64,000 nucleotides of DNA from JBCBWG01 sp038523925 (GCA_038523925.1 JBCBIY010000004.1:186001-250000); one strand, 5' to 3'. Positions 48,295 through 56,680 are shown, counted from the first letter of the stretch. Numbers and translations: made by a program. Notes: generated by a model not told the origin, from the letters alone.

Positions 48295-50226
48295 ATGTCA
48301 AAAGTCATCGGGATCGACCTCGGCACGACGAACTCGTGCGTCGCCGTCATGGAAGGCGGCGCGCCGAAGGTCATCATCAACGCTGAGGGCACCAACACGA
48401 CGCCCTCGATCGTCGCATTCGGCGATGACGAAGAGCGCCTGGTCGGCTTGCCGGCGAAACGTCAGGCAGTCACCAACCCAACCAACACGTTCTTTGCGAT
48501 CAAGCGCCTGATCGGCCGTCGGTACGACGACCCGACCGTCGCGAAGGACAAAGAGCTGGTCCCCTACGAGATCGTCAAAGGTCCGAACGGGGATGCGTGG
48601 GTCAAATCCGCCGGCAAGGAATACTCGCCGCAGCAGATCTCGGCTTTCATTCTTCAGAAGATGAAGGAAACGGCGGAGTCGTATCTCGGCAGCACCGTCG
48701 AGCAGGCCGTCATCACGGTTCCCGCCTACTTCAATGACGCGCAGCGCCAGGCGACCAAAGACGCCGGCAAGATCGCTGGCCTTGAAGTGCTTCGCATCAT
48801 CAACGAGCCAACGGCTGCAGCGCTTGCTTATGGCCTCGACAAGAAAGACAGCGCCAAGACCATTGCGGTCTACGACCTCGGCGGCGGCACGTTCGATATC
48901 TCGATCCTTGAGATCGGCGATGGCGTGTTCGAGGTGAAGTCAACGAACGGGGATACGTTCCTCGGCGGTGAAGACTTCGACATGACGCTCGTCGAATATC
49001 TTGCAAACGAGTTCAAGAAAGAGAATGGCATCGACCTGCGCGACGACAAGCTCGCGCTTCAGCGCCTCAAGGAAGGCGCCGAGAAAGCCAAGATCGAACT
49101 CTCGTCATCGACGCAGACGGAAGTGAACCTGCCGTTCATCACAGCCGATCAGTCGGGCCCCAAACACCTGACGATGAAGCTGACGCGTGCGAAGCTTGAG
49201 AGCCTCGTTGACAAGTTGATCCAGCGGACGATCAAGCCGTGTGACGCCGCGCTGAAGGATGCCGGTCTCAAGGCTGCTGACATCGACGAAGTCGTTCTCG
49301 TCGGCGGCATGACGCGCATGCCCAAGGTGCAGGAAGTCGTCAAAAACTTCTTCGGCAAGGAGCCGCACAAGGGCGTCAACCCGGATGAAGTGGTCGCGGT
49401 CGGCGCCGCGATCCAGGGCGGTGTTCTGAAGGGTGACGTCAAGGACGTCTTGCTGCTCGACGTGACGCCGTTGTCGCTCGGCATTGAGACGCTCGGTGGT
49501 GTCTTCACGCGCCTCATTGATCGCAACACGACGATCCCTACGAAGAAAGGCCAGACGTTCTCGACGGCCGAAGATGGCCAGTCCGCGGTGACCATCAAGG
49601 TCTATCAGGGCGAGCGCGAGATGGCGGCTGACAACAAGTCGCTCGGCGTCTTCAACCTGGAAGGCATTGCGCCGGCACCACGTGGCGTTCCGCAGATCGA
49701 GGTCACCTTCGACATCGACGCAAATGGCATCGTCAATGTGGGCGCGAAGGACAAGGCGACCAACAAAGAGCAGTCGATCCGCATTCAGGCCTCAGGTGGG
49801 CTGTCGGACACCGACATTGAGCAGATGGTTAAGGAAGCCGAAGAGCACGCGGACGAAGACAAGAAGCGCCGCGAACTCGTCGAGGCCCGCAACCATCTTG
49901 AGACGCAGGTCAACGCAACCGAGAAGTCTCTCTCTGACGCAGACGACAAACTTTCAGATGACGTCAAGGCAGAGGTGAAGGCCGCGATCGCCGATGCCAA
50001 GACGGCCCTCGATGGCGAAGATGTCGAGGCGCTGAAGGCGGCTTCGGCAGCCCTCGCGCAGACCGCCATGAAGATCGGTGAAGCCGTTTACGGCTCCGGC
50101 GGCGATGCGGGTGCCGATGAGGGCCCGGATGGCGGTGATACCGGCGACAGCGCCGGTGCGCAGGACGACAACGTCGTCGACGCCGACTTCGAGGAAGTCA
50201 ACGACGACAAGAAGAAGTCGGCCTAA
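48295..50226 (+). CDS. dnaK: Molecular chaperone DnaK
   Basis: The ATG at 48295 gives 643 residues. ATPase domain 1-385 with SKVIGIDLGTTNSCVAVMEG, IINEPTAAALAYGLDKKD, AVYDLGGGTFDISILEIGDG and VLVGGMTRMPKVQEVVKNFF; linker DVLLLDVTPLSLGIETLGGV; substrate-binding domain to about 540; helical lid and a C-terminal tail with the acidic end DDNVVDADFEEVNDDKKKSA. It is the central Hsp70 and partners with grpE 0.9 kb upstream and dnaJ downstream. The usual direct dnaK-dnaJ neighbourhood is interrupted by an FkbM methyltransferase gene. Confidence 0.98.
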   Translation: MSKVIGIDLGTTNSCVAVMEGGAPKVIINAEGTNTTPSIVAFGDDEERLVGLPAKRQAVTNPTNTFFAIKRLIGRRYDDPTVAKDKELVPYEIVKGPNGDAWVKSAGKEYSPQQISAFILQKMKETAESYLGSTVEQAVITVPAYFNDAQRQATKDAGKIAGLEVLRIINEPTAAALAYGLDKKDSAKTIAVYDLGGGTFDISILEIGDGVFEVKSTNGDTFLGGEDFDMTLVEYLANEFKKENGIDLRDDKLALQRLKEGAEKAKIELSSSTQTEVNLPFITADQSGPKHLTMKLTRAKLESLVDKLIQRTIKPCDAALKDAGLKAADIDEVVLVGGMTRMPKVQEVVKNFFGKEPHKGVNPDEVVAVGAAIQGGVLKGDVKDVLLLDVTPLSLGIETLGGVFTRLIDRNTTIPTKKGQTFSTAEDGQSAVTIKVYQGEREMAADNKSLGVFNLEGIAPAPRGVPQIEVTFDIDANGIVNVGAKDKATNKEQSIRIQASGGLSDTDIEQMVKEAEEHADEDKKRRELVEARNHLETQVNATEKSLSDADDKLSDDVKAEVKAAIADAKTALDGEDVEALKAASAALAQTAMKIGEAVYGSGGDAGADEGPDGGDTGDSAGAQDDNVVDADFEEVNDDKKKSA

Positions 50227-50246
50227 CCTGCCGATCCTACCAACGG

Positions 50247-50264
50247 CCGGTGCAAACGCGCCGG
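50247..50264 (+). other. Hairpin after dnaK
   Basis: CCGGTGC / GCGCCGG can form a 7-bp stem (one G-U) with an AAAC loop 21 bp past the dnaK stop. There is no U-tract, so it is more likely a transcript-stabilising or attenuating hairpin than a terminator, compatible with reduced read-through from dnaK into the FkbM gene. Confidence 0.35.
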
Positions 50265-50358
50265 CTGATTGCGTTGCCTTGACCGGCAGCGCGCGCCAGT
50301 CCCGCCGTCTGAACGTTCTGCGACGGGATGCAGCCCTCGCGGGAGCTGACATCCACCT

Positions 50359-51228
50359 GTGACTTACTCTACCGACAAGGCCGGACCGTTCGGACACTTC
50401 GCGTTTGCGCCGCTTCGCGAGCGGATCCGGCGCATTGGCGATCTGGCGGGCACCGGCTTCGCGGGCCGCCGCATCGGCTCTTTGGCGCGCCGCATCGTCA
50501 TTGCCGGGCAGGCAGAACCCTTTGACGTCGAGGCCGCTGGCGGATTGCGCCTTCGCGTGCGGCCAAGCACCAACAGATGCGAGAAGCGCGCGGTATCAGG
50601 TTTGCAAACCTGGGACGTTGAAGAACGCGCCGCGCTCAAGCGCCATCTGCAGGCACACTCAGGCGACGGGCCTTTCGTCTTCTTGGATGTCGGCGCAAAC
50701 GTCGGCTTGTACTCGATTGACCTTGCGCTGGCTGCGCGTCGGCTGGGGCAGGACACGCGCTTGATTGCCGTCGAGCCCGATCCGCAAAACGCAGCGCGAT
50801 TGCTCGAAAACGTGAGCTTCAACGACGTTGATATCGAACTTCATCGGGTTGCGATCGGCGAGTTTGCAGGCCGCGGAGTTATGACGGGCGGTGAGACGAA
50901 CCGTGGCCAAGTGCATTTCCAGCCCCAAAACGGGGCGGAGGCCGGTGCAGCGCAAGACGCCCATGAGACGACGGAAATGATAAGTCTAGCTGAGCTCGCC
51001 AATCGCGCGGCCGTGGCGCGTGTGGACGCCCTCAAGGTCGATATCGAAGGCTACGACCTGCCCGTGCTGCGGGGCTTTTTCAATGAAGCACCTTCTGAGC
51101 TTCTACCGGCAATCATCATCGCCGAGCTTAGCGATCAGCGTGTCGAGACGCTGGCACTTATGGAACAGGCTGGATATCGCCAGCAGGTTATGGCTGGGAT
51201 CAATGGTATTTTCGAGCGAAATGCTTAA
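50359..51228 (+). CDS. FkbM-family SAM-dependent methyltransferase
   Basis: A GTG at 50359 gives 289 residues. The FkbM core: FVFLDVGANVGLYSIDLALA near residue 107 (SAM motif I), LIAVEPDPQNAARLLENVSF near 135, IELHRVAIGEFAGRGVMTGG, and VDALKVDIEGYDLPVLRGFF near 222 with the family's DIEG motif. FkbM enzymes O-methylate sugars, polyketides or other small molecules. Residues 1-75 are an uncharacterised head. It sits between dnaK and dnaJ, 132 bp after one and 39 bp before the other, in the same direction; no saccharide biosynthesis genes are close. Its role in this setting is unknown. Confidence 0.87.
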   Translation: MTYSTDKAGPFGHFAFAPLRERIRRIGDLAGTGFAGRRIGSLARRIVIAGQAEPFDVEAAGGLRLRVRPSTNRCEKRAVSGLQTWDVEERAALKRHLQAHSGDGPFVFLDVGANVGLYSIDLALAARRLGQDTRLIAVEPDPQNAARLLENVSFNDVDIELHRVAIGEFAGRGVMTGGETNRGQVHFQPQNGAEAGAAQDAHETTEMISLAELANRAAVARVDALKVDIEGYDLPVLRGFFNEAPSELLPAIIIAELSDQRVETLALMEQAGYRQQVMAGINGIFERNA

Positions 51229-51267
51229 GTGGCGTCAAATGGGTGGGCGCACGATGACGGCAAGGCG

Positions 51268-52407
51268 ATGAGCAAGCGCGATTATTACGAGGTTCTCGGG
51301 CTCGACCGTTCGGCGGCCGAGACGGACATGAAGTCGGCCTTTCGCCGGCTTGCAAAAGAATACCATCCGGACCGGAACCCCGGCGACGAAGACGCTGAGC
51401 GCAACTTCAAAGAGATCAACGAAGCCTACGAGACGCTGAAGGATCCGCAGAAGCGCGCGGCATATGACCAGTTCGGGCACGCGGCGTTTGATGGCGGCAT
51501 GGGCGGCGGTCGCGGCGGGCCGGGTGGATTTGGGCCCGAGTTCTCGACGTCGATGGACGACATCTTCGAGACGTTCTTCGGGATGGGCGGCAGGCGTCAG
51601 GGCCGCGACCCGAGCGGGCGCGAACGCGGCTCCGACCTTCGCTACAACATGACAATCTCGCTCAGCGATGCGTTCCTCGGCAAGACCGCGCAGGTGCGCG
51701 TGCCGACCAGCGTCGCATGTGAGCCCTGTTCCGGAAGCGGTGCAAAGCCCGGCACCAAGCCGTCTGCCTGCCCGACGTGCGGCGGCATGGGCAAAGTGCG
51801 TGCGAGCCAGGGCTTCTTCACGATTGAGCGCACCTGCACCTCGTGTGGCGGGCGCGGCGAGATCATCTCAGACCCTTGCGAGACCTGTGGCGGGGCCGGC
51901 CGAGTCAGCAAGGAGCGGACGCTGTCGGTCAACATTCCGGCGGGGGTCGAAGACGGGACGCGCATTCGCCTCGCTGGTGAAGGCGAGGCAGGCCTCCGCG
52001 GCGGGCCGACTGGTGACCTTTACATTTTCCTCTCCATCGAGCCGCACGAGTTCTTTCAGCGCGACGGGTCGGATCTCTTCTGCCGCGTGCCGATCTCAAT
52101 GACGACGGCGGCACTCGGCGGCCAGATCGACGTGCCGACCGTCGAAGGCAATCCAAGCCGTGTGAAGATCCCCGAGGGCACCGAGAGCGGCAAGCAGTTC
52201 CGTCTTCGTGGCAAAGGCATGCCGGTGCTGCGCTCCAAGATGCACGGCGATATGTACATTCAGGTTGAAGTCGAGACGCCGAAAAATCTTTCGAAGCGCC
52301 AACGCGAGCTTCTCGAAGAATTTGAGAAAGAGAGCGAAAGCAATACGAGCCCTGACGCGCACGGCTTCTTCTCGCGCATGGCGTCGTTCTTCGGTGACAA
52401 GGCGTAA
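51268..52407 (+). CDS. dnaJ: Chaperone protein DnaJ
   Basis: The ATG at 51268 (MSKRDYYEVLGLDRSAAETD) gives 379 residues. J domain 1-70 with HPD in LAKEYHPDRNPGDEDAERNF; Gly/Phe-rich linker (GGMGGGRGGPGGFGPEF); four zinc repeats CEPCSGSG, CPTCGGMG, CTSCGGRG and CETCGGAG over about 150-215; two C-terminal beta-domains with GDLYIFLSIEPHEFFQRDGS. It stimulates DnaK's ATPase and delivers clients. The Shine-Dalgarno is weak (AAGG close to the start), and the FkbM gene ends 39 bp upstream, so the two may share a transcript. Confidence 0.97.
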   Translation: MSKRDYYEVLGLDRSAAETDMKSAFRRLAKEYHPDRNPGDEDAERNFKEINEAYETLKDPQKRAAYDQFGHAAFDGGMGGGRGGPGGFGPEFSTSMDDIFETFFGMGGRRQGRDPSGRERGSDLRYNMTISLSDAFLGKTAQVRVPTSVACEPCSGSGAKPGTKPSACPTCGGMGKVRASQGFFTIERTCTSCGGRGEIISDPCETCGGAGRVSKERTLSVNIPAGVEDGTRIRLAGEGEAGLRGGPTGDLYIFLSIEPHEFFQRDGSDLFCRVPISMTTAALGGQIDVPTVEGNPSRVKIPEGTESGKQFRLRGKGMPVLRSKMHGDMYIQVEVETPKNLSKRQRELLEEFEKESESNTSPDAHGFFSRMASFFGDKA

Positions 52408-52499
52408 CCGGGCTCGGCCGCGGCAGCGGCGATTGGGCCGCTTGAACCTTTGTCCGCGCCTCGAATTGATGAGCCGAACGAAAACGCAAGGATACCGTC

Positions 52500-53087
52500 A
52501 TGAGCAGTGCCCCCAAGCTTGCCTTCATTTCAGGCTCAATCCGAACTGACGCGGCGCACGTGAAGCTTGCGCAGCTTGCCTGCAAGACGGCCGGCGACAT
52601 GGGCGCTGATGCGCACTACGTCGATCTCGCCGACTATGAGCTGCCGATCTACAACGGCGACTTGGAACAGGCAGAGGGCGTGCCGGAAAACGCGAAGTCG
52701 CTTGCCGAAAAGCTCGCGGGTTTCGGCGGCGTTTTTATCGCGTCGCCGGAGTACAACGGCGGACTATCGCCGCTTCTTAAAAACACGATTGATTGGCTGA
52801 GCCGCATTGGCGATGTCGCCGGCACGGGGCAGAACGTCTTCCAGAATCGCGTGTTCGCGATCGGGTCGGCAGCGGCCAGTGAGATGGGCGGGGTGCGTGG
52901 TCTGATTGTGCTCCGGCAGGTGCTCGCTGTGTCGCTCGGTGCAACGGTCACGGGTAGCCAGGTGCAGATATCCGGCGCGAACAAGGCATTCAACGAAGAC
53001 GGCTCTCTCAAGGACGAAAACCGGAAGAAGTTCCTCGACATGAACATGCGCAAGTTCGTCGATGTCGCGGCGAAGATGAAGGGTTGA
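52500..53087 (+). CDS. NADPH-dependent FMN reductase
   Basis: The 195-residue flavodoxin-fold protein has the FMN phosphate loop LAFISGSIRTDAAHVKLAQL near the N-terminus, LPIYNGDLEQAEGVPENAKS, and the signature FGGVFIASPEYNGGLSPLLK followed by NTIDWLSRI. Members reduce FMN or quinones and azo compounds with NADPH; the exact acceptor is not shown. It lies 92 bp behind dnaJ and 9 bp before pyrF, so it is probably co-transcribed with pyrF. Confidence 0.93.
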   Translation: MSSAPKLAFISGSIRTDAAHVKLAQLACKTAGDMGADAHYVDLADYELPIYNGDLEQAEGVPENAKSLAEKLAGFGGVFIASPEYNGGLSPLLKNTIDWLSRIGDVAGTGQNVFQNRVFAIGSAAASEMGGVRGLIVLRQVLAVSLGATVTGSQVQISGANKAFNEDGSLKDENRKKFLDMNMRKFVDVAAKMKG

Positions 53088-53096
53088 GGATGCGCG

Positions 53097-53810
53097 ATGG
53101 CCGGCGGTGATCTCGACGCGCGTGACCGATTGATCGTGGCGCTTGATGTGCCGTCGGTCGCGGAGGCGCGTGAAATGGTATCGGCGCTCGGGCCGGCGGT
53201 GCGATTTTATAAAGTCGGCCTTGAGCTTGTGATGGCAGGCGGCCTCGACGTCGTGCGGGAGCTGCGAGCGGGTGGCGCGCGCGTGTTCCTCGACATGAAA
53301 TTCCTGGATATCGGCAACACGGTCGAGAAGGCTGTGCGCCGCGCGGCGGAGACGGGCGCAAACTTCCTGACCGTGCATGCGACCGACACAAAGACACTGG
53401 CGGCGGCGGCAGCGGGTGCCGAAGGCAGCGACCTTAAAATCCTGGGTGTCACTGTTCTGACCAGCCTGGACGCGCGCGACTTGGCGGAGCAGCGGATTGA
53501 TGCCGCGTCATCTGAGGTCGTCGCGCACAGGGCAGGCTTGATCGCCGAAAGCGGCTGTCACGGCGTGGTCGCCTCCGGCCAGGAAGCGGCCAGCGTGCGC
53601 GATGTTGTCGGCCCGTCGAAATTCATCGTCACGCCAGGTATCCGCCTTGCGAGCGACAGCGCCGACGACCAGAAACGCGTTGCGACACCGGAAAGCGCGA
53701 TCAGCGATGGCGCCGACTTTCTGGTGGTCGGCCGCCCGATCACGGCAGCCGCTGACCCGCGCGCTGCGGCGGGGCGCTTTGTCGATGCGATCCGCGTGGC
53801 CGCTCAGTAG
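53097..53810 (+). CDS. pyrF: Orotidine 5'-phosphate decarboxylase
   Basis: The 237-residue TIM-barrel enzyme has RLIVALDVPSVAEAREMVSA, the active-site DMKFLDIGNTVEKAV with Asp, Lys and Asp at the proper spacing, ANFLTVHATDTKTLAAAAAG and the C-terminal phosphate site FIVTPGIRLASDSADDQKRV and FLVVGRPITAAADPRAAAGR. It is the last step of UMP synthesis. The gene follows the FMN reductase by 9 bp. The dnaJ-pyrF neighbourhood is common in Hyphomicrobiales. Confidence 0.97.
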   Translation: MAGGDLDARDRLIVALDVPSVAEAREMVSALGPAVRFYKVGLELVMAGGLDVVRELRAGGARVFLDMKFLDIGNTVEKAVRRAAETGANFLTVHATDTKTLAAAAAGAEGSDLKILGVTVLTSLDARDLAEQRIDAASSEVVAHRAGLIAESGCHGVVASGQEAASVRDVVGPSKFIVTPGIRLASDSADDQKRVATPESAISDGADFLVVGRPITAAADPRAAAGRFVDAIRVAAQ

Positions 53811-53922
53811 CTTGCCGCGCTGACTTTGCAGGCATCATCGGTCGTCGCTGGACTTAAAGCTGCGACGCCAATACGACCGCGCTTGGGCTCGCAAAGAGCC
53901 TTCACGGGGCGGGGCCTGCTGG

Positions 53923-54504
53923 ATGATCCGAAGACTTTACGACTGGGTGATGGACCTTGCGGGCCATCCGCAAGCGGGCCTCGCGCTCTTCTTCGTGGCC
54001 TTCATCGAGAGTTCGGTCTTCCCGATCCCGCCGCACGTCATGCTAATCCCGATGGTGCTTGCGGCGCGCGAGCGGGCCTGGCTCTACGCGCTCTATGCAA
54101 CGGTCGGGTCTGTTCTCGGCGGCCTCGCCGGCTACGCCATCGGCGCGTTCCTGTTCACGAGCGTCGGCGAACCCGTGCTTGCAGCGTATGGCGCGATGGA
54201 GAAGTTCGATGCGTTCAAGGACCAATACAACGCCGCCGGTGGATGGATCGTCTTCACGTTCGGCGTGACGCCGTTCCCCTACAAAGTCGTCACGATCGCA
54301 AGCGGCGCAACGGGCCTCGATCTGGGTATCTTCACGCTCGCAAGCGTCGCAGCGCGCGGGCTGATCTTCGGCGTTATCGCAGCCCTCCTCTACTTCTTCG
54401 GGCCGCCAATCAGGACGTTCATCGAGCGCCGTCTCGGCATGTTGACCTTCCTCTTCGTCGCACTGCTCATTGGCGGCTTCGTTGCAATAAAGTATCTGCT
54501 CTGA
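53923..54504 (+). CDS. YqaA-family membrane protein (VTT/SNARE-associated domain)
   Basis: The 193-residue protein has five hydrophobic segments and the DedA-related motif set: ALFFVAFIESSVFPIPPHVM with its proline pair, VGSVLGGLAGYAIGAF, GGWIVFTFGVTPFPYKVVTI and ASGATGLDLGIFTLASVAAR. YqaA-type proteins are inner-membrane relatives of DedA/TMEM41 lipid scramblases; the function of this branch is unclear. dsbB follows 43 bp downstream in the same direction, suggesting joint transcription. Confidence 0.9.
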   Translation: MIRRLYDWVMDLAGHPQAGLALFFVAFIESSVFPIPPHVMLIPMVLAARERAWLYALYATVGSVLGGLAGYAIGAFLFTSVGEPVLAAYGAMEKFDAFKDQYNAAGGWIVFTFGVTPFPYKVVTIASGATGLDLGIFTLASVAARGLIFGVIAALLYFFGPPIRTFIERRLGMLTFLFVALLIGGFVAIKYLL

Positions 54505-54547
54505 CGCGGCTGCGGCCGCGCGCGGTACAACCTAGGTAAAGCGCTTC

Positions 54548-55084
54548 ATGGCCGAGAATATTTCCACGCTCACACACCGGCCCGGCTATCAGACCGGCGG
54601 CTTTGTGCTGTTTGCAGCAAGCGGCATCATCCTGCTCGCCCTCGCGTTTGAGTATTTTGGCGGATATGCGCCGTGCCCGCTCTGCCTGCTGCAGCGGTAC
54701 GCCTATTACGCCGCGATCCCGCTGACATTTCTGGCGCTGATGGCGATTGGCGCTGAGAACCGGACGCTTGCCGGTATCCTGTTCCTGCTTGTTGGCCTGG
54801 GCTTCCTCGCGAATGCTGTCCTTGGTGGCTATCATGCGGGCGTGGAGTGGGGCTGGTGGCCGGGGCCTGACACGTGTGCCCAGGCAGCCGGTCAGCTCGG
54901 CGGCGGCTCTGGCGGCCTCCTGCAGGCGCTTGAGAACCACTCCGTCGTCAGCTGCGCCGACGCGGCCTGGCGCTTCCTCGGCCTGTCGTTCGCCGGCTGG
55001 AACGTCGTTGTCTCGGCGGTGCTCGGCGTCTGTGGATTAATGGCCGCCAACCAGAACCTCGATCAGCCTCCAGAAATCCATTGA
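54548..55084 (+). CDS. dsbB: Disulfide bond formation protein B
   Basis: The 178-residue protein has four membrane helices and the quinone-reactive first loop YAPCPLCLLQRYAYY (CPLC near residues 42-45). The second periplasmic loop carries a Cys in GPDTCAQAAG and another in VVSCADAAWR, the pair that oxidises DsbA. The loop between these cysteines is expanded and Gly-rich compared with E. coli DsbB, a feature of alphaproteobacterial forms. No dsbA is in the window. It follows the YqaA-family gene by 43 bp; a GC-rich hairpin lies 27 bp after its stop. Confidence 0.92.
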   Translation: MAENISTLTHRPGYQTGGFVLFAASGIILLALAFEYFGGYAPCPLCLLQRYAYYAAIPLTFLALMAIGAENRTLAGILFLLVGLGFLANAVLGGYHAGVEWGWWPGPDTCAQAAGQLGGGSGGLLQALENHSVVSCADAAWRFLGLSFAGWNVVVSAVLGVCGLMAANQNLDQPPEIH

Positions 55085-55443
55085 TTTTCAATGCGTTGAG
55101 CTGATTTTTCTCCGGCGGTTACCCGCCGGGGTTGCGCTCGGTTGTGAAAAAACCTCCGTCAAGCGCCTATTTCTTCCTTCCGCCCAGAGCGTGCCCTGTT
55201 GTTGTCACGAAGCAACGGTTAAACAAGAGCGTTCGCGGAACACAGAGCGAACAAGTGTTGCGTTCAGGAGATCAGGCGGTGCGTTCAGCGTCTTTAATCT
55301 CCGCGTTTGTGGTGGTGCCGCGTCGAGGGGTCAGCGTACCGGCCCAGAGTGACAGTAAGCGTTCGCGTTCTATGTGGTGCGGCAACCCGTTGGCTGCTGC
55401 AGCGTTCAGTTCACATCCGACAGCGTATCCGGCGGATCAGTTC
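55085..55443. other. Non-coding tract with hairpin and repeated GCGTTCAG octamers
   Basis: No recognisable gene was found in this 359-bp stretch, although one frame stays open from 55132. A GC-rich hairpin (CCGGCGG-ttac-CCGCCGG, 55112-55129) follows dsbB without a U-tract. GCGTTCAG occurs at 55260, 55281 and 55402 here, again at 55463 and 56514, and related GCGTTCGCG words at 55230 and 55359. GCGTA(T/C)CC occurs at 55423, 55686, 56178 and 56529. The third-codon pattern is poorer than in neighbouring genes, pointing to regulatory or foreign DNA. Confidence 0.5.
55238..55252 (-). promoter_or_regulatory. LexA-type SOS box
   Basis: GAACACAGAGCGAAC is GAAC-N7-GAAC, i.e. GTTC-N7-GTTC on the minus strand, the direct-repeat LexA box known from Rhodobacter, Rhizobium and Agrobacterium. 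It lies in the gene-poor tract, 191 bp before the first small candidate gene. About two chance matches per 64 kb are expected over both strands, so position is the main support. No lexA, recA or imuAB-dnaE2 gene is in the window. Confidence 0.4.
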
Positions 55444-55668
55444 ATGTCTGAGTATCCGAGTAGCGTTCAGGGGCCGTCGCCCCGCCCGGTAAGTTCGCCG
55501 GGTTCGAGTACCGCGTCCGAGTTCTGTGTATCGCGTGAGTTGAGTTCTCAGGTTTCAGTTGCGTCCCCCCGCACCGTCCTCGCCGACGGCTTCCGGGATC
55601 GCAATCGAGCCGTGCGGGGCGCCAAGGTTTTGCGTCTGTCCCGCCGGCTCGCGAAGGCTGCGGCCTGA
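55444..55668 (+). CDS. Small Ser-rich candidate protein ending in KAAA
   Basis: I do not recognise this 74-residue product starting MSEYPSSVQGPSPRPVSSPG and ending RLSRRLAKAAA. The first half is Ser/Pro-rich, the second half basic. The frame is open from a TTG at 55132, but the added part is low-complexity and looks non-coding, so I use the ATG. No good Shine-Dalgarno is visible. Its end, like those of the next two small genes, is a short hydrophobic alanine tail. The gene call is weak on its own. Confidence 0.3.
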   Translation: MSEYPSSVQGPSPRPVSSPGSSTASEFCVSRELSSQVSVASPRTVLADGFRDRNRAVRGAKVLRLSRRLAKAAA

Positions 55669-55796
55669 CGCGTTGTTTGTCTGAAGCGTACCCCGTTCGC
55701 GCTGCGTATATGCGCAAATCGTCTTGTTCAGTCGTGTCCTGTCGCAGACCGCGCCGAAGGTTCGGTGTGCGCAGTCGAGAGTGGGAGTTCGGAAGT

Positions 55797-56051
55797 ATGA
55801 GCACGTTGGCGTATCTGCCGCCGCATCTGTTGTCCGCCGAAGAGCGGGCTGGCGATGGCGCGGCACAGCAGGAGAGCTGGAAGCCTGTCGGTGGCCTGAT
55901 CGATCAGATCCTCGCCCGCATGACGGTCATTCCAGACCCGATCGAAGTGTCGGCCGAGGATGAGCCGGTGAGGAAACTGAAGCCAGAGCCGGAAGTCACG
56001 TCCGGCGAGCAATACGAATTCGGGTGGGGTCAGCTTCCACAAGCTGCCTGA
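55797..56051 (+). CDS. 84-residue acidic protein ending in QLPQAA
   Basis: The ATG at 55797 is preceded by GGGAG and GGAAG and gives MSTLAYLPPHLLSAEERAGD..., an acidic protein with a helical middle (WKPVGGLIDQILARMTVIPD) and a polar C-terminal part ending EFGWGQLPQAA. No signal peptide or membrane helix. It is not recognised. The final hexapeptide is identical to that of the next small gene, and the DNA at the two ends shares CAGCTTCCACA. Composition is normal for this genome, so I consider it a real small gene, possibly with a degradation-prone tail. Confidence 0.6.
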   Translation: MSTLAYLPPHLLSAEERAGDGAAQQESWKPVGGLIDQILARMTVIPDPIEVSAEDEPVRKLKPEPEVTSGEQYEFGWGQLPQAA

Positions 56052-56242
56052 TCCGCACGAGTTGGCAGGCTTGGCGAGCGGGAGCCTACAAATCTCCAGT
56101 CCTCGCAGGCAGTAGTGTAACCGGTTTTGCGTCGTGCTGCTGAGCGTTCGCCGGGTCTGCCATCCGCTTTTTGAACTGCGTACCCTGTCGTTCTGCGTCC
56201 CGTACTCCCGTGTTCACGCAACGGCCAGAGGAGGCCAGACCG

Positions 56243-56476
56243 ATGACCAACGCACACACACCGCACAACGTGGGCCCAATCGCATTCGGCCAGGGCATCC
56301 TGGTCGCGCGCCAATCCTGCGCATCCGTCTTTGCGCGCGGCGGCACGCCCCGCGACGCGCTGGTGATGTTCGGCATCGCGGCAGCTGGCAACGGTTCCGT
56401 GACGTGGGCGCAGGCCGTTGACCGCATCGCCCAATCGCTGACGTGCGGCTCGCGACAGCTTCCACAGGCGGCCTAA
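56243..56476 (+). CDS. 77-residue protein ending in QLPQAA
   Basis: The ATG at 56243 lies eight bases after AGGAGG, the best ribosome-binding site in this tract. The product, MTNAHTPHNVGPIAFGQGIL to GSRQLPQAA, has a hydrophobic stretch (RDALVMFGIAAAGNGSVTWA) too short and interrupted for a sure membrane helix, and one Cys in each half. It is not recognised. Apart from the QLPQAA end it shares no obvious similarity with the preceding small gene. The ribosome-binding site makes it likely to be expressed. Confidence 0.62.
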   Translation: MTNAHTPHNVGPIAFGQGILVARQSCASVFARGGTPRDALVMFGIAAAGNGSVTWAQAVDRIAQSLTCGSRQLPQAA

Positions 56477-56680
56477 CCGAACCCGTTGAAACAAAGAGTT
56501 TTGGCCGCCGCATGCGTTCAGTTGTTTTGCGTATCCTGTGCGGCGGCCGCTTTCTCTCACGACGACTTCACCGGTTGGCGGCATTGATCTCAACCGCATA
56601 GCTGATCTGCTCGACTTCAGCGCAACTCGACAGCCGGCATCGGCCGTGATGACGTGAGGGAAAAGCCCTCGGAGTTTCAC

